Of a DNA stretch of 34,480 nt, positions 14,938-25,908 are shown one piece after another. This stretch comes from Planctomycetota bacterium (GTDB lineage: Bacteria; Planctomycetota; Planctomycetia; Gemmatales; Gemmataceae), in contig JAKOSN010000137.1 of NCBI GenBank assembly GCA_029777335.1, forward strand, positions 1-34,480, read 5' to 3'. The notes beneath the pieces were generated by a model, which saw only the letters and a program-made list of their open reading frames with translations, was not told the DNA's origin and did not search any database. Position numbers and translations under genes: made by a program. Numbering within the stretch: the stretch's first letter is position 1; each line of letters begins with the position of its first letter.

Positions 14938-17538
14938 ATGTCCACACCGATGATTCAGCAATACCGCGAGGCCAAGCAGCGCCATCCGGGAATGCTCCTG
15001 CTCTTTCGTCTGGGGGACTTCTACGAACTCTTCGAGGAAGATGCCGAGGTGGCCTCGCGCGTCCTGGGGCTGACCTTGACCAGCCGCGACAAAACGATGG
15101 CGATGGCGGGCTTTCCGCATCATGCGCTGGAACCCCATCTGCGCAGGCTCCTTCATGCCGGCCACCGCGTGGCGATCTGTGATCAGGTTGAAGAGGCGGC
15201 CCTGGCCAAGGGGCTGGTGCGCCGCGAGGTCACGCGCATTGTCACTCCTGGCACCTTGACCGAGGACGATCTCCTCGATCCGCGCCAGGCCAACCACCTG
15301 GTCGCCTTGACCCAGGCCAGCGGACGAAGCCCGACCGTCGGCCTGGCCTGGGTCGAACTGTCCACCGGGCAGTTTCAGGCCGCCGATCTCCCCCTCGAAC
15401 GCCTGCTCGATGAACTGGGCCGGCTGGCGCCCTCGGAATGTCTGTATGCCGAGAATCAGACGACCGATCTGGCGCGCTGGCTGAACGAGAGCTTCCCCGA
15501 CCTGGCGCTCACCCCGCGGCCCGACTGGAACTTTGATGCCGAAACGGCGCCGACCACCTTGCGCCAACACCTGGGGGTGACCACGCTCGCCGGCTTTGGC
15601 TTCGAGGACGAGCAAAGCTGCCTGATCGCCGCCGGTGCCCTGCTGCTCTATTTGCAGGAAACGCTCAAGGCGAGCCTGGCGCATCTGAATCGGCTTCGCC
15701 CCTATCGCCAGGAGCGCTTTCTCTTTCTGGATGAAGTAACCCGGCGTAGCCTGGAGTTGACGCGAACGCTGCGCGAAAACGCCCGTGAAGGCTCTCTTCT
15801 CTCCGTGATTGATCGCACCGTGACCCCGATGGGGGCGCGGCTGCTGCAGGACTGGGTGGCCGCTCCCCTGGCCGAACGGCGCGGCATTGAAGGGCGGTTG
15901 GATGCGGTCAGCGAACTGCTCGCTGAACCCACGTTGCGCCAGGATGTGCGCACGCTCCTGAGCGAGGCCTATGATCTGCAGCGCTTGACCACCCGTGTAA
16001 GCACCGGCCGTGCCTCCCCACGCGATCTGGCCGCTGTCTCCCAAACCTTGCGGTTGCTGCCAAAACTCAAGGCGAAGATCACGGCGCGCCGAGGAGCCCT
16101 GTTGCGCGAGCTGGAGGCGCGACTCGAACTCTGCCCAGATCTGCGCGAGAAGCTCGAAGTGGCCCTGGTCGATCAACCTCCTCTCTCGCCACGAGAAGGC
16201 GGTATCATCCGACGCGGCTACGATGCGGATCTCGACGATCTGCACGCCATCCGCAGCGATGGCAAGGAGTGGATTGCCCGTTTTCAGGCGGCCGAGATCA
16301 CCCGCACGGGGATCGGCAGTCTCAAGGTCGGCTTTAACCAGGTGCATGGGTATTACATCGAAGTTACTCATGCCCATGGACACAGGATTCCCAACGACTA
16401 TCAGCGCCGCCAGACGTTGAAAAACGCTGAGCGGTACATCACCCCCGAGTTAAAGGCCTACGAGGAGAAGGTCCTCACGGCCCAGGAGAAGATCTATCAG
16501 CGCGAGTATGAACTCTTCGTCCAGTTGCGCGACGAGGTCGCCAACCAGACCCATCGGCTGATGAGCACGGCGGAGGTCCTGGCCACCCTCGATGTGTTGA
16601 CCGGGCTGGCCGAGCTGGCCGCTTCACGCAATTACTGTCGCCCGGAACTGGCAGACGAGCCGATCACCCACCTGGTCGAGGGCCGCCATCCGGTGCTCGA
16701 TCAACTCCTGCCGCAAGGTACCTTTGTCCCCAACGAGGCGCGTCTGGGGGGCGAGGATGGCACCCTGTTGCTCATCACCGGGCCGAACATGGCGGGGAAG
16801 AGTATCTACATTCGGCAGGTGGCGTTGCTGACGTTGATGGCCCAGATGGGGAGTTTTGTACCAGCGCGGCAAGCACGCATTGGATTGGTGGACCGCATCT
16901 TTACCCGGGTGGGCGCCAGCGATGAACTGAGCCGGGGGCAAAGCACCTTCATGGTGGAGATGACCGAGGCGGCCAACATCCTGAATAACGCCACGGAACG
17001 CAGCCTGGTGATTCTGGACGAGATCGGGCGCGGCACAAGCACCTACGATGGCGTGTCGCTGGCGTGGGCCATTGCGGAGTATCTGCACGATCAAATTCGC
17101 TGCCGTGGATTGTTTGCGACCCACTATCACGAGCTGGCGGAGCTGGCGGAGCGTCTCCCAGGGTTACGCAACTTCAATGTGCTGGTGCACGAGGGGCCCG
17201 AGGGAATCGTCTTTTTGCATCGCATCGCGGCGGGGAGCGCCGACAAGAGTTATGGCATCCACGTGGCTCAGCTGGCCGGAGTGCCGCAAGAAGTATTGAT
17301 GCGCGCTCGCCAGGTGCTGGCCGAACTGGAAAAGCATCACATGGCATTGCCGGAGACCCCAGGGGCGGGGCGCACACGCGGCCCGCGCCGGCCGCGCATT
17401 CTCCAGGGGAGCTTGTTTGCCCACACGGACGATCCCATCCTGCAGGAGCTGCGTGAAACCAACCTGGACCAGTGTCCGCCGGAGCATGCGCTGGCGCTCT
17501 TGCGGCGCTGGCAACGCGAACTCCGAGCGGGCTTCTAA
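14938..17538 (+). CDS. mutS: DNA mismatch repair protein MutS
   Basis: An 866-residue MutS1 protein. Domain I begins 'TPMIQQYREAKQRHPGMLLLF' and contains the mismatch-reading Phe-x-Glu (Phe28-Tyr-Glu30 in GDFYELF). The core and clamp follow, with 'GYYIEVTHAH' and 'RRQTLKNAERYITPELKAYE'. The ATPase has Walker A GPNMAGKS (about 615-622), 'STFMVEM', Walker B LVILDEIGRGTSTYDG (about 690-705) and the 'ATHYHELAEL' switch. A C-terminal extension with Pro/Arg-rich linker is present. It binds mispaired bases and recruits MutL; no mutL is nearby. The start at 14938 is chosen by family alignment; the frame extends to 14914. No strong ribosome site is seen. The gene converges on the rmlA-like gene, 36 bp apart. 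Confidence 0.96.
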   Translation: MSTPMIQQYREAKQRHPGMLLLFRLGDFYELFEEDAEVASRVLGLTLTSRDKTMAMAGFPHHALEPHLRRLLHAGHRVAICDQVEEAALAKGLVRREVTRIVTPGTLTEDDLLDPRQANHLVALTQASGRSPTVGLAWVELSTGQFQAADLPLERLLDELGRLAPSECLYAENQTTDLARWLNESFPDLALTPRPDWNFDAETAPTTLRQHLGVTTLAGFGFEDEQSCLIAAGALLLYLQETLKASLAHLNRLRPYRQERFLFLDEVTRRSLELTRTLRENAREGSLLSVIDRTVTPMGARLLQDWVAAPLAERRGIEGRLDAVSELLAEPTLRQDVRTLLSEAYDLQRLTTRVSTGRASPRDLAAVSQTLRLLPKLKAKITARRGALLRELEARLELCPDLREKLEVALVDQPPLSPREGGIIRRGYDADLDDLHAIRSDGKEWIARFQAAEITRTGIGSLKVGFNQVHGYYIEVTHAHGHRIPNDYQRRQTLKNAERYITPELKAYEEKVLTAQEKIYQREYELFVQLRDEVANQTHRLMSTAEVLATLDVLTGLAELAASRNYCRPELADEPITHLVEGRHPVLDQLLPQGTFVPNEARLGGEDGTLLLITGPNMAGKSIYIRQVALLTLMAQMGSFVPARQARIGLVDRIFTRVGASDELSRGQSTFMVEMTEAANILNNATERSLVILDEIGRGTSTYDGVSLAWAIAEYLHDQIRCRGLFATHYHELAELAERLPGLRNFNVLVHEGPEGIVFLHRIAAGSADKSYGIHVAQLAGVPQEVLMRARQVLAELEKHHMALPETPGAGRTRGPRRPRILQGSLFAHTDDPILQELRETNLDQCPPEHALALLRRWQRELRAGF

Positions 17539-17574
17539 GCGCGCCTCGGAATCGCCGAGCGTTCTACTAACGGA

Positions 17575-18303
17575 TCAAAATTGCGGGGGTTTCTCGCGCA
17601 CCAGTTGATTGGCATAGCCGAGCGAATCGAGGGTGCCGGCGTCGGTCCAGTAATTCTCGAGAAGCCCGTAGTTCATCTGTCCGCGTTCGAGATACGCGCG
17701 ATTGACATCGGTGATTTCCAGCTCGCCACGGCCACTCGGCTTGAGCGTCTTGATAATCGAGAAGACATCCGGGGGATAAAGGTAGATCCCCGCGACGGCG
17801 TAATTGCTCCTGGGCTGCTTCGGCTTCTCCTCCAGGCTGATCACCTTGCCGTCCTTCAGTTCGGCCACGCCATAGCGCTGCGGATCGTGGACTTCCTTGA
17901 GCATCACCCGGGCGTTGTGGGGGAAACGATGTGCCTCGTCGATAAAGCTATGAAGCGGATCGTAAAAGATGTTATCGCCAAGGATGACGATGCAGGAGGC
18001 GTTGGTGCAGAACAGCTCCGCCAACCCGAGCGCCTGGGCGATGCCACCCGCCTCGTCCTGCACCCGGTAGGTGAGGTTGCAGCCGTATTCGCGCCCCGAG
18101 CCGAAGAGTTCGACGAAGTCGCCCATGTGCTCGGTGCCGGAGACGAGAAGAATGTCGCGAATGCCGGCGCCGGTCAACTTTTTCAGCGGATAGTACACCA
18201 TCGGCAAGGGACCCACGGGAAGCAGGTGCTTGTTGGTCACCTTGGTGAGTTCGCCGAGTCGCGTCCCCTTGCCGCCCGCCAGAATCACTCCACGCAGGTT
18301 CAT
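17575..18303 (-). CDS. rmlA: Glucose-1-phosphate thymidylyltransferase-like nucleotidyltransferase
   Basis: A 242-residue sugar-1-phosphate nucleotidyltransferase. The signature GGKGTRL (residues 10-16) followed by 'TNKHLLPVG' binds the nucleotide and phosphate. 'GDNIFYD' carries the metal-binding aspartate, and 'EEKPKQPRSNYAVAGIYLYP' and 'LEITDVNRAYL' are typical of RmlA-type enzymes. It is shorter than the common form of about 290 residues because it lacks the C-terminal allosteric extension; short versions are common. The likely reaction makes dTDP-glucose from dTTP and glucose-1-phosphate, but the nucleotide and sugar cannot be fixed from sequence alone. No rmlB, C or D gene is nearby. 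The ATG at 18301-18303 has GGGAG upstream; the open frame continues to 18354. Confidence 0.85.
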   Translation of the reverse strand: MNLRGVILAGGKGTRLGELTKVTNKHLLPVGPLPMVYYPLKKLTGAGIRDILLVSGTEHMGDFVELFGSGREYGCNLTYRVQDEAGGIAQALGLAELFCTNASCIVILGDNIFYDPLHSFIDEAHRFPHNARVMLKEVHDPQRYGVAELKDGKVISLEEKPKQPRSNYAVAGIYLYPPDVFSIIKTLKPSGRGELEITDVNRAYLERGQMNYGLLENYWTDAGTLDSLGYANQLVREKPPQF

Positions 18304-18435
18304 GCATCTCTCCCAGTTGGAATCCGCCCAGTGATCCGGAGAGATAGCATACAAAGTTTAGCGCGTTTCACCATCCCCGAGGGGATTTCAGCAAACGCCT
18401 CCGCGCGCAGGGCTGGCGCTGTCGTTCGCCGCACG

Positions 18436-18942
18436 CTACTCGGTTGGCGCAGCCGCGGTGGATAGGCTCTGCTCTTGCAGGATTGTCTCGCGAACACGGG
18501 TCAGAACCTCTCCCAGCCAGTTGGTGCCTCGCCAGCTGGACCGATTCTGGGCACGCGGATCGTCCTCCGCCAAACCAATTCCCCAGATGGAATCACGCGG
18601 GCTCGCCTCGACGAGAGTGGTTCCTGCCGTCGCCAGCAAGATGGCCTGCAACTCCGCATCCTGGGTAAACTTGGCCAGGTTGCCTCGAAAGACGATGTCG
18701 CGCGCCACCTGCGCCCAGCGCTCGCCATTGAAACGACGCACCTGTCGCCCCAGGGCTTTCTGGCGGCGCGGATGACGGGCGCTCATGATCTCTGCTGCCA
18801 TTTCAGTGTCGCCAAACAGAAGGGCCTTCTGCTGCATCATGTACTGCTCGGCACAGTTGTAGCGCATGCCCTCCACCCGAAAGGTACACGGGTGCCATTG
18901 ACTGAACGGTCCACCCCAGAAAAACGTGAAACGTTCGCTCAT
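18436..18942 (-). CDS. NADAR family protein (YbiA-like, DUF1768)
   Basis: A 168-residue protein matching the NADAR/YbiA family. Marks are the N-terminal 'FTFFWGGPFSQWHPCTF' (the family usually has FF...S.WhP..F), 'YNCAEQYMMQQKALLFGD', 'HPRRQKALGRQVRRFN', 'LLATAGTTLVEASPRDSIWGIG' and the end 'NWLGEVLTRVRE'. Length is usual for the family. Members studied elsewhere cleave N-glycosidic bonds: YbiA acts on toxic riboflavin-pathway intermediates, and others remove ADP-ribose from nucleic acid. Which activity applies here cannot be told. The C-terminal tail 'EQSLSTAAAPTE' is extra. It lies 31 bp after the zinc-ribbon membrane gene on the same strand, so they may share a transcript. Confidence 0.9.
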   Translation of the reverse strand: MSERFTFFWGGPFSQWHPCTFRVEGMRYNCAEQYMMQQKALLFGDTEMAAEIMSARHPRRQKALGRQVRRFNGERWAQVARDIVFRGNLAKFTQDAELQAILLATAGTTLVEASPRDSIWGIGLAEDDPRAQNRSSWRGTNWLGEVLTRVRETILQEQSLSTAAAPTE

Positions 18943-18973
18943 TGTCGTGCTCTCCCGCTGCGGCCCGGCCTGT

Positions 18974-19438
18974 TCACTCCCGCTGGTTTCGAATCGCCTC
19001 GCTGACCGCCTGAATCCACAGCACCACCTGCCCGGGGGTCACATCCGCCACCGCCGCATAGTGGCGTGCGACCTCCTCAAGGGATTGCTGTTCGCCCAGA
19101 CGTTCGAAGATTTCCTGCGTCAGGGGTTGCAGCCGACTTACTGCCTCCTCCGTTAGTTCGGGATACCCGGCATCGGGGGGCACCGCCGACATTCCCAGGC
19201 ACAGGACATAGCGCACGAGGTTGTTCAGCAGCAGAAACGGGGTGATGATAAATGACACGGTTCCCAGCCACCCGATGGCGAGGGTGATTCCGGAGAACTT
19301 CCAGAAATGCTCGTGGATACACGATTTGCACAGGTAGCCAGAGATGGAGCGTGACTGCCGCATCACCAGCATGCCGATGTTCTGGTGAAACGAAACATAC
19401 CGGGTCGGTGCTTCGATTCCACAGTGCTGACAGATCAT
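18974..19438 (-). CDS. Zinc-ribbon membrane protein of unknown function
   Basis: A 154-residue protein. The ATG at 19436-19438 has GAGGAG about eight bases upstream; the longer open frame to 19663 overlaps the glucosidase gene and is not believed. Four cysteines in two CxxC knuckles (Cys3/Cys6 and Cys37/Cys40, as MICQHCG and YLCKSC) make a zinc ribbon. A hydrophobic span follows (about residues 49-72, perhaps extended to 82), likely one long or two short membrane helices. The C-terminal 70 residues are soluble and helical ('ELTEEAVSRLQPL', 'GEQQSLEEVARHYAAV'). I know of no function. It sits between the glucosidase terminator hairpin and the NADAR gene. Confidence 0.72.
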   Translation of the reverse strand: MICQHCGIEAPTRYVSFHQNIGMLVMRQSRSISGYLCKSCIHEHFWKFSGITLAIGWLGTVSFIITPFLLLNNLVRYVLCLGMSAVPPDAGYPELTEEAVSRLQPLTQEIFERLGEQQSLEEVARHYAAVADVTPGQVVLWIQAVSEAIRNQRE

Positions 19439-19476
19439 CGTTCCTTCTCCTCGAGGATCCAGGAACTGATAGAGAG

Positions 19477-19507
19477 ACAGGGCGACCCTCCGCGCGGTTC
19501 GCCCTGT
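19477..19507 (-). terminator. Hairpin after the glucosidase gene
   Basis: A perfect 9-bp stem (19477-19485 with 19499-19507) and a 13-base loop, 40 bases past the stop codon. The minus-strand sequence after it, CTCTCTATC, is pyrimidine-rich but not a clean T-run. It probably separates the sugar-catabolism block from the zinc-ribbon gene. Confidence 0.5.
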
Positions 19508-19548
19508 TTGCTGTCCTGAGAGTCGATCGTCGAACCCCGCACGGGGGG

Positions 19549-22245
<2,697 letters not shown>

Positions 22246-22286
22246 GAAGGAACGTGGGTAGAGATCCAGAAGGATGGGAAGTCCGC

Positions 22287-23261
22287 TTACAGGGAGGTCG
22301 CATAGTGGGCGGCCCCGAGCAAGGGCGCGTGCGGATTGGTGGCGATCGAAACGGGGAGTTTCCGCAACAACGAGTTGAACCGTCCCTTGTCGACAAAGGA
22401 ACGGAGAAAACTCCCTTTTTGCAGGGCCGAGAGCATCTTGGGTGCGATCCCACCGCCGACATACACGCCGCCCACGGCCATGCACTTCAGGGCCAGGTTG
22501 CCCGCCTCCGCGCCGTAGATGGAGCAGAACAGATCGACGGTGGCCACGCACAGGTCGTCTTCCCCTGCCAGCCCCATCTGCGTGATGACCACGCTCGGAT
22601 TGCCGGTTCGGAGCCGCTCGGTCAGCGCGTGTGATTCCTTGAAATACTCGCGATCGCGCAGAAATTCAAACACATTCAGAAAACCAGGACCCGACAGCAC
22701 CCGTTCATAACTGACATGATCCTGATAGCGTCCCTGCAGGTAGCGCAGCAGTTCGATCTCCAGATCGTTCTGCGGGGCGAAATCGCAGTGGCCGCCCTCC
22801 GAGGCGATGGGGTGATAGCGGTGCCCATCCCAGAAGAGCATCGCTTCGCCCAGCCCGGTCCCGGCCGCGATGACCGCCACATTTCCCTTGCGGGGCGTGG
22901 TCGCCTCGGGATTGAGCGGAACGAGTTCGGAGGAGTGCAGATACAGCATCCCGTAGGCGGCCGCTTCCAGATCGTTGAGCAACTTGACGCGCGGCGCCTG
23001 GATGGCGGTGGCCAGGGTGATTTCATCCAGGTGCCAGGGGAGATTCGTGGTCTGGCACTTGCCATCGATGACCGGGCCCGCCACGCCGAAACACCCTGCC
23101 TGCAACTCCTCGTCTTGCAGAAAGGCAGTCAGGATCTCCTGAAGCGATCCATGTTCGCTGCTCGCAAAAGTGGCCTGGCGGACCTGCTCCAGCGATTCGC
23201 CACGCTGCTCGAACAGGGCCACCACGGTCTTGGTCCCACCAATATCTCCTGCAACAATCAT
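22287..23261 (-). CDS. glk: Glucokinase
   Basis: A 324-residue ATP-dependent glucokinase of the Glk (non-ROK) family. '[11 protein letters not shown]' (residues 2-12) is the phosphate-binding loop, 'CFGVAGPV', 'TNLPWHLDE' and '[11 protein letters not shown]' carry sugar-binding and catalytic residues (Asn/Asp of LNDLEA), and '[11 protein letters not shown]' and '[10 protein letters not shown]' complete the signature. Length and order match E. coli-type Glk. It phosphorylates glucose to glucose-6-phosphate, the substrate of Zwf in the same cluster. The ATG at 23259-23261 has GAGGA about nine bases upstream. It lies 29 bp after rpe and 41 bp before the glucosidase, so the genes are probably co-transcribed. 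Confidence 0.93.
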   Translation of the reverse strand: MIVAGDIGGTKTVVALFEQRGESLEQVRQATFASSEHGSLQEILTAFLQDEELQAGCFGVAGPVIDGKCQTTNLPWHLDEITLATAIQAPRVKLLNDLEAAAYGMLYLHSSELVPLNPEATTPRKGNVAVIAAGTGLGEAMLFWDGHRYHPIASEGGHCDFAPQNDLEIELLRYLQGRYQDHVSYERVLSGPGFLNVFEFLRDREYFKESHALTERLRTGNPSVVITQMGLAGEDDLCVATVDLFCSIYGAEAGNLALKCMAVGGVYVGGGIAPKMLSALQKGSFLRSFVDKGRFNSLLRKLPVSIATNPHAPLLGAAHYATSL

Positions 23262-23290
23262 TACAATCCTCGTTCCTCGGGGCTTCAATC

Positions 23291-23968
23291 TCACGTTCCG
23301 CGCAGAGCTGCCTTCTGCAACGCCTGCATGGCGGCGCTCACGCCTTCCTTGGCGCCGAAAATTGCCGAACCCGCCACGAATACCTCTGCGCCTGCCGCGA
23401 GGGCGCCGGGGAGGGTCGCCACATCGACTCCCCCATCAATCTCCAGTTCAACGCCGGGCCGTCCCCGATCGATCAACTCGCGGACCCGACGAATCTTCGG
23501 CACCATCGACGCGATAAATGCCTGTCCGCCAAACCCTGGATTGACCGTCATCACCAGGACCAGATCGACATCGCCCAGGATCTCCTCCAGCATGCCGACC
23601 GGGGTGGCCGGGTTCAGCACGACCCCGGCCTTCTTGCCGAGGTGGCGGATCCGTTGCACGGTGCGATGCAGATGCACGTGACCTTCCACATGCACCAGCA
23701 GCGAGTCTGCGCCCGCACGGACAAAGTCTTCAATATAGCGATCCGGCTCGCTAATCATCAGATGCACTTCGAGCGGTAAACGTGTCACTGGGCGCAGCGA
23801 ATGCACGATCGGCACGCCAATGGAGATGTTGGGGACGAAGTGGCCATCCATCACATCGATATGAATGCGATCGGCGCCGGCCTGCTCTGCTTCGCGAACC
23901 TGCTCGCCGAGGCGGGCGAAATCCGCGGACAGGATCGAAGGCGCCAGTTTGCATCGTGATGCGGTCAT
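23291..23968 (-). CDS. rpe: Ribulose-phosphate 3-epimerase
   Basis: A 225-residue TIM barrel that interconverts ribulose-5-phosphate and xylulose-5-phosphate. The family signature is intact: 'LAPSILSADFARLGEQV', 'HIDVMDGHFVPNISIG' (metal-binding His and catalytic Asp), 'VHLMISEPDRYI', 'VMTVNPGFGGQ' and 'LEIDGGVD' with the second catalytic Asp, then 'GSAIFGA'. Length is standard. The ATG at 23966-23968 has a weak GAGGG upstream and lies only 7 bp after the pgl stop codon. The open frame extends to 24043 within pgl and is not believed. Confidence 0.95.
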   Translation of the reverse strand: MTASRCKLAPSILSADFARLGEQVREAEQAGADRIHIDVMDGHFVPNISIGVPIVHSLRPVTRLPLEVHLMISEPDRYIEDFVRAGADSLLVHVEGHVHLHRTVQRIRHLGKKAGVVLNPATPVGMLEEILGDVDLVLVMTVNPGFGGQAFIASMVPKIRRVRELIDRGRPGVELEIDGGVDVATLPGALAAGAEVFVAGSAIFGAKEGVSAAMQALQKAALRGT

Positions 23969-23975
23969 GGATCCC

Positions 23976-24737
23976 TCACTCTCCAAGGCCAGCGGTGAGT
24001 TGCTGAACGGCGGCCCGATCGACAAACCAGGTGAGCTGCCCATTGACGGGCCGGATCAACTGCGCCGGGAGATGCGCTGGATTGCGGGGGCCGGTGAACA
24101 CCTGCAAGAGCGGGCCCGCCTTGTCCGGGCCGGCGACCAGAAAGAGCACCTGGCGCGCCTGGTTGAGAATCGGCACGGTCAGCGTCAGGCGATAGGCGTT
24201 GAATTTGGGGACGTAGTTGGGAACCACCCAGCGGTGCTGCTCGGCCAGAGCTTCGGTTTCGGGAAAGAGCGAGGCGGTATGTCCATCCGGACCCAGCCCC
24301 AGGAGAATCAGGTCGAAAACCGGCGGTTCGCCATTGGCCGAGACCCCAAAGGCATGGGCAATCTGCTCCTGATAATCGCGCGCCGCCGCATCGCGCTCGG
24401 CGCGCTCGGCCTGGAGACGGTGGACGTTCTCTGCCGGGAGGGGGAGAAAGCGCAGCATCGCCTCGTGGGTCATGTGATAGTTGGACTGGGGATCGGTCGG
24501 CGGGACACACCGCTCATCGCCCCAGAAAAGGTGGACGCAGTTCCAGTCAATCTGCTGGCGAAAAGGCGGACCAGCCAGGAGTTCGTAGAGCCGTTTGGGA
24601 GTGGAGCCGCCGGAGAGCGCGACATGAAAGCGCCCGCGCCCGGTGATTCCCTCCAGGGCGCGCAGGGTAAACTCTCGGGCCGCCGCCTGGCAGATCGCCT
24701 CGGCATCGGCAAAAGTGTGCAGCAGTAACTGGTACAT
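23976..24737 (-). CDS. pgl: 6-phosphogluconolactonase
   Basis: A 253-residue enzyme of the DevB/Pgl type, related to glucosamine-6-phosphate isomerases. Visible motifs are 'FHVALSGGSTPKRLYELL' (phosphate binding), 'LFWGDERCVPPTDPQSNY' and 'DLILLGLGPDGHTASLFP' with the catalytic His. It hydrolyses 6-phosphogluconolactone, the product of Zwf, to 6-phosphogluconate. It is longer than some versions at the N-terminus by only a few residues. The gene begins 52 bp after the opcA stop codon and ends 7 bp before rpe, which places it firmly in the pentose phosphate operon. Confidence 0.95.
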   Translation of the reverse strand: MYQLLLHTFADAEAICQAAAREFTLRALEGITGRGRFHVALSGGSTPKRLYELLAGPPFRQQIDWNCVHLFWGDERCVPPTDPQSNYHMTHEAMLRFLPLPAENVHRLQAERAERDAAARDYQEQIAHAFGVSANGEPPVFDLILLGLGPDGHTASLFPETEALAEQHRWVVPNYVPKFNAYRLTLTVPILNQARQVLFLVAGPDKAGPLLQVFTGPRNPAHLPAQLIRPVNGQLTWFVDRAAVQQLTAGLGE

Positions 24738-24789
24738 GGGCGCACATCCTCCCTTGTTGGGCCGTCGCTGACGAGGTCGGTGAGGCAGC

Positions 24790-25908
24790 CTAGCCGAGCA
24801 GCCCCTGCGCCATCACCTGCGCCACGGCCATGCTTTCCAGGAATACCGGATCTCGCGCACGATCCGACAGCTGACGCCCCACCAGGTCCGCCGCACTGAG
24901 AGGGGGTAAGGTGACAGTGCGCGCCTGGCTTTCCATCCCTTCGAGGATGATCGACAGCCGGGTTTCGCTCTCGGCCTGAAGGTTCATCACCACGGGTTGC
25001 TCGTTGATGTGACAGGAGATGCGGACCTTGCACAGTTCCGGCGGTCCGCTCTCGCGGCGATGGATGCGCACCCGGGTCGGATTGTGTTCGGTGGCAAATC
25101 GCCAGCCCATCTCAACCCCTTCCTGGAGCTTGCCGCCCTGGACTTCCCACCCCAGCCGGCGCACCACCCAGCTGGCCAGTTCCCAGGCCTGGATCACCGC
25201 ATGCGGACCGTGCTCCAGGTAGAGTTCGCTTACGCTCTCCGCGGCTCCGGGGGCCGAGGCCGGACTGAGCGCCTCGGAGACAATGCGGCGCCAGTATTTC
25301 AGACGGCGCCAGTTCAGATCGGAGGCGACGCGCCAGCGTTCTCCGGGTGCGCCGCGCTCGATATTCGCCAGCCACGACGCCGTTGCCGCCATGCCTCGTG
25401 CCGGTTCCATCCAGCCAATGCTGTCGTAGATGATCTGCTGGGCGGTCTCGGCCAGTTCGTACAGGAGCACTCCTCCCATCGCTGGCGGAATCGGGGCCGC
25501 CCACCACAGATTGGTGGGGAGATCGCCAATCAGGAGCGAGCGCACGGCGAAGGGGAGACGATCGACCGCGGGGCCAGTCGCCTTGATCAGCACCAGTTCG
25601 GTGCACGCCTGGTGATGCCTGCCCAGCGAATGGGCTTCTACCTGGACCGAGGCGGTAATGTGATCTTCGGGGATGGTGGTATCGCCCACCAGGAGGAGCA
25701 CCCGGGCGGGATGGACGGCGACCACCTCGGGAATCTGCTGATGAATACGGGCGCCCACCTCATCGTTGTTGCAGTAGATGATCAGGTTGGACATGCGCAG
25801 CCGCTGCACAGGACCTTCGCCCTCGCCCTGGAGCTGCGCCAGTTGGTTGCGCAGCTCGCGCTGGACCAGTTTCAGAGGCGCCTGAACCAGTTCGTGAAAA
25901 TGGGTCAT
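24790..25908 (-). CDS. opcA: Glucose-6-phosphate dehydrogenase assembly protein OpcA
   Basis: A 372-residue OpcA-family protein. Recognisable parts are 'MSNLIIYCNN' near the N-terminus, 'IPEVVAVHPARVLLLVGD', 'LLIGDLPTNLWWAAPIPPA' and 'IIYDSIGW'. In cyanobacteria and actinobacteria OpcA binds G6PDH and controls its assembly or redox activation. The ATG at 25906-25908 has GGAGG upstream and overlaps the zwf stop codon by four bases (ATGA), so translation is probably coupled and the two proteins are made together. An in-frame ATG four codons earlier is less likely. It has no membrane segment or signal peptide. Confidence 0.9.
   Translation of the reverse strand: MTHFHELVQAPLKLVQRELRNQLAQLQGEGEGPVQRLRMSNLIIYCNNDEVGARIHQQIPEVVAVHPARVLLLVGDTTIPEDHITASVQVEAHSLGRHHQACTELVLIKATGPAVDRLPFAVRSLLIGDLPTNLWWAAPIPPAMGGVLLYELAETAQQIIYDSIGWMEPARGMAATASWLANIERGAPGERWRVASDLNWRRLKYWRRIVSEALSPASAPGAAESVSELYLEHGPHAVIQAWELASWVVRRLGWEVQGGKLQEGVEMGWRFATEHNPTRVRIHRRESGPPELCKVRISCHINEQPVVMNLQAESETRLSIILEGMESQARTVTLPPLSAADLVGRQLSDRARDPVFLESMAVAQVMAQGLLG

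Noticed and set aside
14761..16383. A 540-codon minus-strand open frame
   Set aside because: It is antisense to mutS, which is certain from its ATPase and mismatch-binding motifs.
17545..17559. Small hairpin CTCGG/CCGAG between the mutS and rmlA-like stop codons
   Set aside because: Only five base pairs and no T-run, so it is too weak to call a shared terminator.
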